64,000 nucleotides of DNA from Palleronia sp. LCG004 (GCF_032931615.1 NZ_CP136759.1:1674001-1738000); one strand, 5' to 3'; shown: positions 28,973 through 37,746, numbered from the stretch's first letter. Notes: a model not told the origin generated them from the letters alone. Made by a program: numbers and translations.

Positions 28973-30006
28973 ATCGTCGAGAGCTCTGCCATGATCCTGT
29001 CCGCGACGCGGTCGAGACCTTCGGTATCGAGATTCTGCGTCTCGACGATGCGGTCGGCTTCGCGGTCCTTGCGGGCATAACGCGGATCGTAATGATGCTC
29101 CATCAATTCGAGGGCCAGCCTCTCCGTCTCGCCACGCTTGGCGAGGTCGCGCCACGTGCCGATACGATCATGTCCCTGCAAGGGAACGAGTGACAGGAGA
29201 ACCCGGTCGAGCCGTTCGGGATCGGCGACGATATCGGCATAGGCGCGCGTTAGGTAGCGGGCGCGCGCCGGGCGCGGTGCCTCGATCCTGATCCGCGGGG
29301 CGCTCTGCATGGCACTCCAGAGCGCGGGCGGCACGATCATTCGCCCGACCTTGCTGGACTCCGCCTCCACGAGAACCGGACGGTCGGGATCGAGACGTGT
29401 CGTCACCTGTGCGAGATGCGACTCGAACCCCTTCTGCGAAGGCTGCTCTCCCATTGCGCCGAACACCGATCCTCGATGATTGGCAAGGCCCTCGAGGTCG
29501 GCGATCTGCCCGCCGCGCGCGGCGATTCTGTGCAGGATCTCGGTCTTGGCGCTGCCCGTATAGCCATCGAGCAGGATCACGCGTGCGGGGAACGGGCTTT
29601 CGTAAAGCGTATCGCGGACCAGCCGGCGATACGTGCGATAGCCGCCATCGACGACAGCGACGCGCCAGCCGATCTGCGTCAGGATCGAGGCGAAGGAATT
29701 GGACCTCTGCCCCCCGCGCCAGCAATAGACGAGCGGACGCCACCCGCCGTCGTGACCGGCAAGCGCCCCCTCGATATGGGATGCAGCGTTGCGCGCGACC
29801 AGCGCCGCACCGATCTTGCGCGCGAGAAACGGGCTCTGCCGCGTGTAGATGGTGCCGACGCGGGCGCGCTCCTCGTCGTCGAGAACGGGCAGGTTGATGG
29901 CACCCGGCACGTGGTCTTCGGCGAACTCCGAAGGCGCGCGGACATCGATGATCGTATCGAACCGATCTGCGGCGAAGTCGTCGAGGTTTGAAAAGGTAAC
30001 GGTCAT
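28969..30006 (-). CDS. mnmH: tRNA 2-selenouridine synthase
   Basis: Replaces sulfur with selenium at the wobble 2-thiouridine of tRNA-Lys, -Glu and -Gln using selenophosphate. 345 residues: N-terminal rhodanese domain with catalytic Cys95 in CWRGGQRS, then a P-loop (148-155, GYTGSAKT) in the C-terminal half, the standard SelU/MnmH layout. Faces selD tail to tail; together they form a complete selenouridine pathway given selenide. No selA, selB or selC in the window. Confidence 0.94.
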   Translation of the reverse strand: MTVTFSNLDDFAADRFDTIIDVRAPSEFAEDHVPGAINLPVLDDEERARVGTIYTRQSPFLARKIGAALVARNAASHIEGALAGHDGGWRPLVYCWRGGQRSNSFASILTQIGWRVAVVDGGYRTYRRLVRDTLYESPFPARVILLDGYTGSAKTEILHRIAARGGQIADLEGLANHRGSVFGAMGEQPSQKGFESHLAQVTTRLDPDRPVLVEAESSKVGRMIVPPALWSAMQSAPRIRIEAPRPARARYLTRAYADIVADPERLDRVLLSLVPLQGHDRIGTWRDLAKRGETERLALELMEHHYDPRYARKDREADRIVETQNLDTEGLDRVADRIMAELSTI

Positions 30007-30166
30007 GCGCCACCCCTAGCGCAATCGCAAGAAGGCGGGAATGGGTGGCGATGGCGCGATCGTGATCGCGAAGTCGCCGGCATGCAGGCTTGCAACCTGC
30101 GCGGGACTTGGCGCTCACCTTCGCACGGGATAGCGTCGAACGGAATGAAATTCCGGAGTAAACATA

Positions 30167-30976
30167 ATGGTTAACAGGATGAGGGCCGCATTGCTGGCGA
30201 CCGCGCTGGTCACGGTGCCTGGCCTGGCGTTGGCCGCGACCTGCGGCAACACCGCGGCTGGATACGAGACCTGGAAGGCCGCGTTCGCCCGTGAGGCGCA
30301 AGCCGCAGGCGTCGGTCAACGCGGCCTTCAGGCACTCGCGGCCACGCGCTACGCGCAATCGACGATCAATGCCGATCGCAACCAGCAGAGCTTCAGCTAC
30401 TCGCTTGAGCGCTTCATGGAGGTGCGCGGGGCTGACACCATAGTCTCGCAAGGGCGTCAAAGGCTCGCGGCCAACCCGGCATTCTACGCCTCGCTCGAAC
30501 AGCGGTACGGTGTGCCCGCGGGCGTGATCATCGCCATCCACGGGATGGAAACCGGCTTTGGCAACTTCATGGGCGACAGCAACGTCGTTTCGGCGATCTC
30601 GACGCTCGCCTATGATTGCCGGCGATCCGATTTCTTCACGCCGCACGCCCTCGCGGCGTTGAAACTCGTCGATCGCGGAGCGCTGTCTCCGGGCACGCAG
30701 GGCGCACGTCATGGCGAAGTTGGGCATACCCAGTTCCTGCCGGGAAACGTACTGCGCTATGGCGTCGATGCAGACGGGAATGGTCGCGTGGACCTTACCA
30801 ACATCACCGATTCCCTCGCCTCTACCGCGAATTTCCTGCGTCAAAAGGGATGGCAACCGGGTGCTGGCTATCAGCAGGGGCAACCAAATTTCCGTGCAAT
30901 TCAGGAATGGAACGCGGCGAGCGTCTATCAGCAGGCGATCGCGATCATGGCGGCGAGGATCGACGCAGGGTCCTGA
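30167..30976 (+). CDS. Lytic murein transglycosylase, MltB-like SLT_2 domain
   Basis: 269 residues with a Sec signal peptide (MVNRMRAALLATALVTVPGLALA). The mature domain has the MltB-type core: VIIAIHGMETGFGNFMG with catalytic Glu in METGFG, STLAYDCRRSDFFT, and GEVGHTQFLPGNVLRYGVDADGNGRVDL. Cleaves glycan strands to 1,6-anhydro-MurNAc ends in the periplasm, the substrate pool that AnmK helps recycle. No lipobox, so soluble periplasmic. Met5 is an alternative start. Confidence 0.88.
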   Translation: MVNRMRAALLATALVTVPGLALAATCGNTAAGYETWKAAFAREAQAAGVGQRGLQALAATRYAQSTINADRNQQSFSYSLERFMEVRGADTIVSQGRQRLAANPAFYASLEQRYGVPAGVIIAIHGMETGFGNFMGDSNVVSAISTLAYDCRRSDFFTPHALAALKLVDRGALSPGTQGARHGEVGHTQFLPGNVLRYGVDADGNGRVDLTNITDSLASTANFLRQKGWQPGAGYQQGQPNFRAIQEWNAASVYQQAIAIMAARIDAGS

Positions 30977-30998
30977 TCGAGCCCCGAGGTGGCATCCG

Positions 30999-32027
30999 TC
31001 ATTCGCCGGGTGCCACCACCCGGCTCGCTGCTTGACCGCATTCGCCGCCTGAAATGCTGTGACGCGACCGGCCTGCTGCCTTGGAGGCATAGAGCGCGCG
31101 GTCGGCGTCCACCACCATCTGGTCGAGGTCGGGCGACCGGTAGCAGGTGGAGATTGCGGTGCCGACGCTTGCCGAAATCCGGCAGGAATGCCCCTCGAAG
31201 AGAACCGGCCTCTGAAGCTCGGAGATGATCCGGACGGCGATCTCCTCGATCCTGTCGGGATCTGTCATGCCCGGAAGGACAAGGATGAACTCGTCCCCGC
31301 CGACCCGTGCCACCGTATCGGATGCACGGGTCGCGCTTCGCAGAGCCGCAGCGACCACCTGAAGCACATGGTCACCGGCGGCGTGCCCATAGCTGTCGTT
31401 CACAGACTTGAAATAATCGAGATCGATGTTGCAGAGCGAGAAGGCATCACCGCTCGTCACGAGACGGTTGACGATCCGCTCCAGCGCACGGCGATTGGCG
31501 AGACCCGTCAACGTATCTGTGAAAGCCTGCGCCTCCGCGACTGTCTTGGCACCATCGAGTCGCGAAATGAGACGGCGCGTTTCGGCCATCGCGGCAGAGT
31601 TCGCCTCCATCAGGTAGAGCATGTCGACGGTCATGTCCGTGGGACTGAAATCGGCGGTGGTCAACGCCGCGCCCCCGAGATCGCGCAGTTCGCTGAGGTC
31701 GAGCGCAAGACTGAGAACCCCGCCTTCCCCATCGCCAAGCGCAAGCGCCATGCCGCGAAGGCGGACGGGACGTCCCTCGCGAAACCGCAACTTGACCCTG
31801 GGAGGCTCCAGTTTGCGAAGTTCCCATGCGGAGGAAATTCCACGCGGTCGCGTGATCTCGAAACACTCGAGCAGAGGCCGGTCCTTCAGCGTTCGCTCTC
31901 CGGCGAGCTTGGCCATGCCGGGTGCCACGTGCCGTACGATCCCGGACGTATCGAAACGCAGATGCATCGGCAGCATCCTGTCGACCGCAGCGCTCTCGAA
32001 GGTGACGACAGACCCCGGGCGGTACAT
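30999..32027 (-). CDS. Diguanylate cyclase (GGDEF), partner of the H-NOX-like protein
   Basis: 342 residues. An N-terminal sensor-like region of about 160 residues (PAS-like pattern, LRFDTSGIVRHVAP), a short helical linker, then a complete GGDEF domain (about 165-330): TDTLTGLANRRALE, DLDYFKSVND, active site GGDEF and the inhibitory RxxD site (RASD) exactly five residues before it. Makes c-di-GMP and should be product-inhibited. Starts by TGATG overlap with the H-NOX-like gene, with GGAGGGG upstream. No EAL domain. Confidence 0.9.
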   Translation of the reverse strand: MYRPGSVVTFESAAVDRMLPMHLRFDTSGIVRHVAPGMAKLAGERTLKDRPLLECFEITRPRGISSAWELRKLEPPRVKLRFREGRPVRLRGMALALGDGEGGVLSLALDLSELRDLGGAALTTADFSPTDMTVDMLYLMEANSAAMAETRRLISRLDGAKTVAEAQAFTDTLTGLANRRALERIVNRLVTSGDAFSLCNIDLDYFKSVNDSYGHAAGDHVLQVVAAALRSATRASDTVARVGGDEFILVLPGMTDPDRIEEIAVRIISELQRPVLFEGHSCRISASVGTAISTCYRSPDLDQMVVDADRALYASKAAGRSRHSISGGECGQAASRVVAPGE

Positions 32028-32617
32028 CACCGCCCCTCCGTCAACATGAAGCTGTTGCCGGCCGCGAAGCTGGTAGAGAGCAACATGATCTCGACTGCGC
32101 TGGCATTCGGACGGTGGGGCAGTTCGACGGTCTGGACGATCGCCAGCGCGCCGTAATCATCGGCCATGGCACGCAGGCAGCCAAGCATCACATGCTCGAC
32201 CCCGTCGCAGGCATTTTCACAATCGATCACGTAATTCGTCGGATCGACCGCCTCGACGCGCAAGGTCGGGACTTCGAAATCCGGAATGGCGAGGCGCGCA
32301 CGGTCCGGAAGATCGCCGATCGATTCCAGAAAATCGACGAGATCCGCCCCCCCGAACCGCAAGAGACGCCGGATGCGCCACATATTCGGATGAGAGATCA
32401 GGTAGGTTCCGAGGTCTTCGAGGAAATCGGATCGCGACTTGTTAAGACGCGCACATGCCATGTCGATCACGGCATAGGTCAACGTGTCTTCGTACGTTAG
32501 CATGGCCTCGAAGCCATCGCCGTCGAGCCCCGCCTGCGTGGCAATCTCGCTCCAGAGCGGCACGCCGTAGACGTCCTGTACGAAGTTCTGAATGGATCTG
32601 TTGACCAGACCATGCAT
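32027..32617 (-). CDS. H-NOX (heme NO/O2-binding) family protein lacking canonical heme ligands
   Basis: 196 residues over the full H-NOX length. Opens MHGLVNRSIQNFVQDVYG, and MLTYEDTLTYAVID and LLRFGG follow family spacing. The position of the proximal heme His (about 102-105 in characterised H-NOX) is Pro104 here (GDLPDRARL), and the YxSxR heme-propionate motif reads CENAC (133-137). It is therefore H-NOX by fold, but canonical heme binding is doubtful; His76 is the nearest alternative ligand. Coupled to the downstream cyclase gene, so presumably controls it. Confidence 0.85.
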   Translation of the reverse strand: MHGLVNRSIQNFVQDVYGVPLWSEIATQAGLDGDGFEAMLTYEDTLTYAVIDMACARLNKSRSDFLEDLGTYLISHPNMWRIRRLLRFGGADLVDFLESIGDLPDRARLAIPDFEVPTLRVEAVDPTNYVIDCENACDGVEHVMLGCLRAMADDYGALAIVQTVELPHRPNASAVEIMLLSTSFAAGNSFMLTEGR

Positions 32618-32723
32618 CGTCAATCTCCCGTCCTTCGGAGAAAGACCCTAGAACCGTCAGTTTAAAGTATCGTTATCGGCCCCCGGCCTTCGACGAATTC
32701 AATGCAATATCGATGTCTCGAAT

Positions 32724-33020
32724 TCAGGTCCAATGAACCTGCTCTCCGCCGGGCAAAGCTGCGCGTGCCGCGCCGGGCGCGCGATAATCCAGATCGCGCT
32801 CATTGCAGTATCTCTTGATCCACTCATCATCCATCATTAAAAATTCGAGAATAGCCCCAAGAAATTCACTATCTTTCAACCTTTGCGGGAAATCATCTTT
32901 GGAAACTCCGGTGCTTCCCATGAACACGGAGAGAAGATCCTCCTCGGAGGCCAGCCAAGCAAGAACGTCAAGCGCCATGGTTTCGGCATCATCTCGCGAA
33001 TAGGCAAGGGATCGCTGCAT
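32724..33020 (-). CDS. DUF3572 family protein
   Basis: 98 residues. Matches the alphaproteobacterial DUF3572 pattern: DAETMALDVLAWLASEEDLL, FMGSTGVSKDDF, FLGAILEFLMMDDEWI. Mostly helical, acidic, no signal or membrane segment. Unknown function. Divergent from the PleD-like gene at a distance of about 90 bp and next to the H-NOX/cyclase pair. The ATG has GAGGG upstream. Confidence 0.85.
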   Translation of the reverse strand: MQRSLAYSRDDAETMALDVLAWLASEEDLLSVFMGSTGVSKDDFPQRLKDSEFLGAILEFLMMDDEWIKRYCNERDLDYRAPGAARAALPGGEQVHWT

Positions 33021-33111
33021 TAGGGCCCTCGAAAAAAGAAAGACTTTGTTAAGCTTAAGAACCGATTATAAGCGCGTACCGTCATGGTGCACGAGACTAG
33101 CAAGGGGCTGA

Positions 33112-34563
33112 ATGTCACGCAGGGTCCTCATTGTCGAATCGACCGCTACGAGCAGGAGTGCGCTGAAGGCGATCCTGTCCGGAGCCAGGTACGATACTGC
33201 GGCAGTGTCGACCGGACGGGAAGCCCTTGATGCGATACGAGAGCAATTGCCGGATGCCATCCTGCTCGACGCGGGCGTTCCGGACATGGATTGCGTCAAG
33301 TTTTGCGCCCGCGTAGCCGCACAGCTGGGCGAGGCGATGCCACCCATCGTTGTCATGCTGGAAAGCGGAGCGATCCGTGCACGCACAGAGGCCATTCGTG
33401 GCGGGGCAGCCGCGATCCTGTCACGGCCGGTCGAGCGGTCCTGGCTTCTCACGAATTTGCGTGCATTGCTGCGCAGCCACGAGACACGATCCGAGCTTCG
33501 ACGCAGGAATGTCACCGCGGCAAATCTTGGCTTTTCGGATGCGGGAACCGGTTTCGGAAAGCCAGCGCGCCTTGCACTCGTTTCGACCGACCAAGATCAT
33601 GCCGCGAGACTTGCCGCCAGCATCAAGCAGCGATCGCTGCATAGGATCGATATCCTCAATCCTGAGGAGGCGATTGCCGCATCGGACGATCCGGAACGCG
33701 CGCCGGAGATATTCCTGCTCTGTCACGATCCCGATCCGGACGAGATGCTGACCCTGATGGCGGAACTGCGCGCGCGACCGAACACCCGCCGGCGTGCGGC
33801 GATCCTGGTCGAGTACGACCCCGGCAATCGACCGATCGGTGCGCGCGCGTTGGATCAGGGGGCGAGTGACCTCGTCAGGACCGACGCCAGCGTCGAGGAA
33901 ATCGCGCTGAGGATCGACCGCCAGTTGCGTCTGAAGCGGCAGGACGACATGCTACGAGCGAGTCTCGATGCTTCGCTGATGATGGCGGTGCACGATTCGC
34001 TGACCGAGCTCTTCAATCGCCGTTACGCGATGCGGTATCTCGAGGATCTTTTTTCTCAGATCGAGGATACTGAGCGGAATTACGGCATGCTTTTGATGGA
34101 TATCGATCACTTCAAGTCGGTGAACGATACATACGGGCATCCGGCAGGCGATGCCGTGCTCAAGCAAGTGGCGAGGCGACTCAGAAACAACCTTCGCGAA
34201 GGCGACCTGCTTGCGCGCATCGGCGGCGAGGAATTTCTGGTGGCTTTGCCGGAATGCCTCGACGACGAGGCCTTCATCGCCGCCGATCGACTACGGCAGT
34301 CGATCGCCGCCGATCCCTTCATTCTGCCCGATGGCACCGAGCTCCATGTCACCCTGTCCATCGGGGCGATCTGCGGGTCCGCCGAACCGGAAGCGCTGCT
34401 CGCGCGCGCGGACGAGGCGCTTTACGCGGCGAAGGAAGCCGGGCGCAATCGCGTCGAGCGGGCACGCCCACTTCTGCGTGAGAAGCCTTCCGACACGCCT
34501 GCAGAATTGTCGGCGGCGGACAATCCGACCGTGCCGTCACGCAACGCACGCTACATGAACTGA
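33112..34563 (+). CDS. pleD: PleD-like response regulator, REC-REC-GGEEF diguanylate cyclase
   Basis: 483 residues, three domains in the PleD order. REC1 (about 1-120) keeps the phospho-acceptor Asp53 in ILLDAGVPDMD, but one of the usual N-terminal acidic residues is replaced (VLIVEST). REC2 (about 155-275) is degenerate. The GGDEF domain (about 300-460) has DSLTELFNRRYAMRYL, MDIDHFKSVNDTYGH, active site GGEEF and RxxD site REGD. Forms c-di-GMP, probably upon REC1-driven dimerisation. In Caulobacter pleD pairs with divK; no divK is adjacent here. Confidence 0.88.
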   Translation: MSRRVLIVESTATSRSALKAILSGARYDTAAVSTGREALDAIREQLPDAILLDAGVPDMDCVKFCARVAAQLGEAMPPIVVMLESGAIRARTEAIRGGAAAILSRPVERSWLLTNLRALLRSHETRSELRRRNVTAANLGFSDAGTGFGKPARLALVSTDQDHAARLAASIKQRSLHRIDILNPEEAIAASDDPERAPEIFLLCHDPDPDEMLTLMAELRARPNTRRRAAILVEYDPGNRPIGARALDQGASDLVRTDASVEEIALRIDRQLRLKRQDDMLRASLDASLMMAVHDSLTELFNRRYAMRYLEDLFSQIEDTERNYGMLLMDIDHFKSVNDTYGHPAGDAVLKQVARRLRNNLREGDLLARIGGEEFLVALPECLDDEAFIAADRLRQSIAADPFILPDGTELHVTLSIGAICGSAEPEALLARADEALYAAKEAGRNRVERARPLLREKPSDTPAELSAADNPTVPSRNARYMN

Positions 34564-34651
34564 TTTGCGACATCGCGCCGCAAGATAGGCTTGGGCCTGT
34601 CGTTCGAAGGCTCCGGATGCTAGTGTCTTGCATCCCAAAGGGAAGCTGCAG

Positions 34652-35038
34652 ATGTTCGATGATACAGCCAATGACGCGGAGACGCATGATCGCGCACTCA
34701 AGCCCGCAGTGCTTCGTGGGTTTCGATGCAAATGTCCCAACTGCGGCTCCGGGCCTCTGCTGAGCGGGTACCTCAAGCCCCGACCTGCCTGTACTGTCTG
34801 CGGCGAAGATCTGCGATACGCACGTGCGGACGACGCGCCGGCCTATCTCACGATCCTGCTCGTCGGCCATCTCATGGCACCGTTCATGCATTGGGGGTTC
34901 GTCCGTTTCCGGCCGGAACCGATCGTCCTCGCCGCGATCTTCATCACGGGATGCGTTGCCCTGTCGCTCTATCTCCTGCCGCGGATCAAGGGGATGGTTA
35001 TCGGCTTTCAGTGGGCGCGACGCATGCACGGCTTTTGA
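34652..35038 (+). CDS. DUF983 family small membrane protein
   Basis: 128 residues. Two zinc-ribbon-like Cys pairs (CKCPNCGSG and CTVCGEDL) followed by two membrane helices (about 70-90 and 98-117) and a basic end, the DUF983 pattern. Function unknown; some relatives lie near cytochrome oxidase genes. The start at 34652 follows AAGGGAAG; a TTG at 34628 is possible but less likely. Its stop overlaps the next gene by TTGA. Confidence 0.87.
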   Translation: MFDDTANDAETHDRALKPAVLRGFRCKCPNCGSGPLLSGYLKPRPACTVCGEDLRYARADDAPAYLTILLVGHLMAPFMHWGFVRFRPEPIVLAAIFITGCVALSLYLLPRIKGMVIGFQWARRMHGF

Positions 35039-35709
35039 TCGAAGACCGAGCCATCCACGCTGCCGCGACGGTGATCGTGGTGAGAAATGCCGACCGTGAT
35101 CCCTCGGTCCTTGTCGGTCAGCGTGCAAGCGGCGCAGCATTCATGGCTGACAAGGTCGTATTTCCAGGGGGGAGGATCGACCATGAGGACAGCGGCGACC
35201 TCTTGGTGGTCGGGCTTTCTCAACCATGCCGCGAGCGGTTAAACGAAGCCGGCTCACCAACGCCCGAACGGATCGCCGCAGCCGCCATTCGCGAATTGTG
35301 GGAAGAAACCGGTCAGATACTCGGTCAGGCCGCCTGCTGGCCCGATCCACCACCCGCATGGGAACGGTTCGCTGCGCGAGGATACCGCCCGGATGCGAGC
35401 GGTCTCCGCTTTGTTTTTCGTGCCATTACGCCACCGAAACGTCCAAGACGGTTCGATGCGCGTTTCTTCGTGGTCGATGCCGAACGGCTCGCAACCGATC
35501 CCGATGACTTTTCATCCGCAGAGGATGAATTGCGGTTCCTTCAATGGATGCCGATCGCCGAGGCGCGGTCCTTCGACCTTCCGTTCATCACGCAGGTCGC
35601 CCTGGCCGAAATTTCGGCGAGACTGCCCGATCTCTCCGCTCCAGATCGTGTTCCGTTCTTCCGCAATGATGTCGCGGACAACCATATAATCGATCTCGCC
35701 GAGACCTGA
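35035..35709 (+). CDS. Nudix hydrolase
   Basis: 224 residues. N-terminal strand AATVIVVRNADRDPSVLVGQR, then FPGGRIDHEDSG, a loop of some 30 residues, and REL WEETGQ completing a Nudix box with intact metal ligands. This inserted-loop form resembles NUDT19-like CoA or acyl-CoA diphosphatases. The TTG start overlaps the DUF983 stop (TTGA), implying coupling. Substrate is inferred only. Confidence 0.85.
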   Translation: MIEDRAIHAAATVIVVRNADRDPSVLVGQRASGAAFMADKVVFPGGRIDHEDSGDLLVVGLSQPCRERLNEAGSPTPERIAAAAIRELWEETGQILGQAACWPDPPPAWERFAARGYRPDASGLRFVFRAITPPKRPRRFDARFFVVDAERLATDPDDFSSAEDELRFLQWMPIAEARSFDLPFITQVALAEISARLPDLSAPDRVPFFRNDVADNHIIDLAET

Positions 35710-35823
35710 CGCGCTTGCCGATCCGAATGTCCGGCGGGTTTCGACCCGGCTTCGGGCACGGACCTCATCTGCATGACCTGCACAGAAGGTGCGCTACGAG
35801 ACCCTGACCGTCACGATCTATGC

Positions 35824-36372
35824 TCAGGGAAGAGCCCGTTGCGGCGTCTCGCGCAGACGGGATAGATCATATCCGTTGAAGGCAAGGATCGTCTTGGCGG
35901 CCTCCAGACGATCGGGCGGTATGGAGGGATCGCGGTTCAGGATCCATCCTGCGCGGCCGGAAGGCACCCCGACGACTGCCGTCCTGTAGCTCTCGTCGAC
36001 CCAAAGAACCCAATAGGGCGATGAAAGGAAGGGGACGGTGTCGAACGTCACCTCAAGGCGACCCGGTCCGATCGGACGAGCCTCCCCTTCGATCCTGCGA
36101 AGCGCCCCGTCCTGTCCCTGACAGCTATTCTCGACCGACAATGTCCCGTCGGGCTGTACTGCGTAAAGCGCCTGGGTATTCCGGCACCCAGCCTGGAAGG
36201 GCACCGGATAGGATGCGACCTCGTACCAGCGGCCGGCGAAACGCGCTGGATCGAACATCGCGATAGACCCCATCGGAATATCGCGGTCGCGATAGCCCGG
36301 CGCAGGGAGAAGCGGCGCTTCGGTCGAGCAAGCGCAGAGCGCAAGAAGAGCGGTGATCAGGATCCGAGGCAT
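35824..36372 (-). CDS. blc: Lipocalin-family lipoprotein (Blc-like)
   Basis: 182 residues with a lipoprotein signal (lipobox ALCAC, Cys15 lipidated). Lipocalin signature GRWYEVASYPVPFQAGC followed by the barrel strands and the characteristic YWVLWVDESYRTAVVGVPSG and GWILNRDP. Outer-membrane lipocalins bind fatty acids or lysophospholipids. Start overlaps the upstream Cys-rich lipoprotein gene by 16 bp, so the two are probably coexpressed. Confidence 0.9.
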   Translation of the reverse strand: MPRILITALLALCACSTEAPLLPAPGYRDRDIPMGSIAMFDPARFAGRWYEVASYPVPFQAGCRNTQALYAVQPDGTLSVENSCQGQDGALRRIEGEARPIGPGRLEVTFDTVPFLSSPYWVLWVDESYRTAVVGVPSGRAGWILNRDPSIPPDRLEAAKTILAFNGYDLSRLRETPQRALP

Positions 36373-36704
36373 TGCGTCGCCACCCGTCCAGTACTGGTTA
36401 CGATCTCATGGCATCCCATGAGTGGTTGGACCGGCGCGCAGGTTCGCGACCGGGCAAGACAGGCGACGCTGCAATCCGATGCCGTGTCGCAAGAGCGCCC
36501 GGCATCGTGCGGCGTCGCGAAACAGGTTCTGCCCCCTGCCCCGGCTTTGCGCCATTTGCCGCCCCGGGCTTCGCATGTCGTCTGTTCTGCCGGCGTTCCG
36601 AGATGGCTTGCCGGCAGGTCACGCCCCGTATCGTCCCCTGCGATACCGGTACACGAACCGAGTGCAATTACCGACATGATCATCACGGAACGCCAAACGG
36701 CCAC
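36357..36704 (-). CDS. Small cysteine-rich lipoprotein
   Basis: 115 residues, lipobox IALGSC with Cys18 as lipidation site, then a 97-residue mature part with eight further cysteines (44, 61, 72, 78, 82, 89, 98, 112), enough for four disulfides, in the pattern CEARGGKW..C..P..DAG..C...SDC...C....C. I do not know a function. Start is GTG two bases after the aldo/keto reductase stop (coupled); ATG at 36683 would lose the positively charged signal n-region. Upstream of and overlapping the lipocalin gene. Confidence 0.7.
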   Translation of the reverse strand: MAVWRSVMIMSVIALGSCTGIAGDDTGRDLPASHLGTPAEQTTCEARGGKWRKAGAGGRTCFATPHDAGRSCDTASDCSVACLARSRTCAPVQPLMGCHEIVTSTGRVATQCLGS

Positions 36705-36705
36705 C

Positions 36706-37746
36706 TCAATATGGTGCGGGATGGGCGCGGTGCGCTTCGGCGATCTCGTCCAGCACCTCCTGCGAGAGCGTGACCTCTTGGCCTTCGAGGATATGATCCA
36801 GTTGTTCGAGGGTCGTCGCCCCGAACATGGGGATCGTATTCACCGGCCGCGAGCGAACCCAGGCGATCGCCATGTGAACCAGATCGAGGCCGTGCTTCCG
36901 TGCGATCGCCTGGTAGGCATCGACCGCAGCAAAGGCACGATCGGTCTTGCGACCGCCGAGATTTCCGTTGATCGCCATCCGCGACCCGTCCGGCAATGCG
37001 CCGCCCTGATACTTGCCGGTCAGAAGCCCGGCGGCCAGCGGAGAATAGGCAAGAAGCGTGACATCCTCATGATGGCTCATCTCGGCCAAGTCGCTGTCGA
37101 ACTGTCGACAAAGCAGCGAGTATTCGTTCTGCAGCGTCGCGACGCGCGGACCGCCCGACCGTTCAGCCGCCATCTGCCACTGCATAATGCCCCAGGTGCT
37201 GTCGTTCGACAGACCGAACGCACGGATCTTCCCCTCCGCACGAAGATCCTCAAGCGTGCCGATCGTCTCGGTGACGTGGTCGCGCATCGCTGCCGTATCC
37301 TGACCGGTCGGGTCGAAGCCCCATATCTGCCGGAAGTGGAACGACCCGCGATTGGGCCAATGGAATTGATAGAGATCGATGTAATCGGTCTTCAGCCGTC
37401 GAAGGGATCCCTCGATTGCCGAACGCAAGGTGTCCGGTCGGATCGGCGCACCGTCGCGCGCATTTTCGGTCGGTCCTGAACATTTCGTGGCAAGCACGAC
37501 GTCCGATCGCCGGCCAGATGCCTCGAACCAATCTCCGATGATCGCCTCAGTATCGCCGATGGTCTCGGCCAGAACGGGGTTTACCGGATACATCTCGGCC
37601 GTGTCGAGGAAATCGATCCCGGCATCGAGTGCGCGGTCGATCTGCCGATGACCTTCGGCAGCATCTGTCTGGCGTCCCCAAGTCATCGATCCCAGGCACC
37701 ATCCGGACACCTCAATCCCGGTCCGCCCCAGCGTTGTGCGATCCAT
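36706..37746 (-). CDS. Aldo/keto reductase (Tas-like)
   Basis: 346 residues, NADPH-dependent TIM barrel. Catalytic set Asp and Tyr in DFLDTAEMYP, Lys in LATKCSG, His in YQFHWP; cofactor region PMFGATTLEQL. The long loop with NRGSFHFRQIWGF resembles the Tas subfamily. ATG behind AAAGGA. First of three genes with the two lipoproteins; divergent from the Ada-like gene. Substrate unknown. Confidence 0.9.
   Translation of the reverse strand: MDRTTLGRTGIEVSGWCLGSMTWGRQTDAAEGHRQIDRALDAGIDFLDTAEMYPVNPVLAETIGDTEAIIGDWFEASGRRSDVVLATKCSGPTENARDGAPIRPDTLRSAIEGSLRRLKTDYIDLYQFHWPNRGSFHFRQIWGFDPTGQDTAAMRDHVTETIGTLEDLRAEGKIRAFGLSNDSTWGIMQWQMAAERSGGPRVATLQNEYSLLCRQFDSDLAEMSHHEDVTLLAYSPLAAGLLTGKYQGGALPDGSRMAINGNLGGRKTDRAFAAVDAYQAIARKHGLDLVHMAIAWVRSRPVNTIPMFGATTLEQLDHILEGQEVTLSQEVLDEIAEAHRAHPAPY

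Noticed and set aside
30988..31017. Inverted repeat GGTGGCA/TGCCACC at the end of the diguanylate cyclase gene
   Set aside because: Overlaps coding sequence, has a 16-base loop and no T-tract in either direction; not a convincing terminator.
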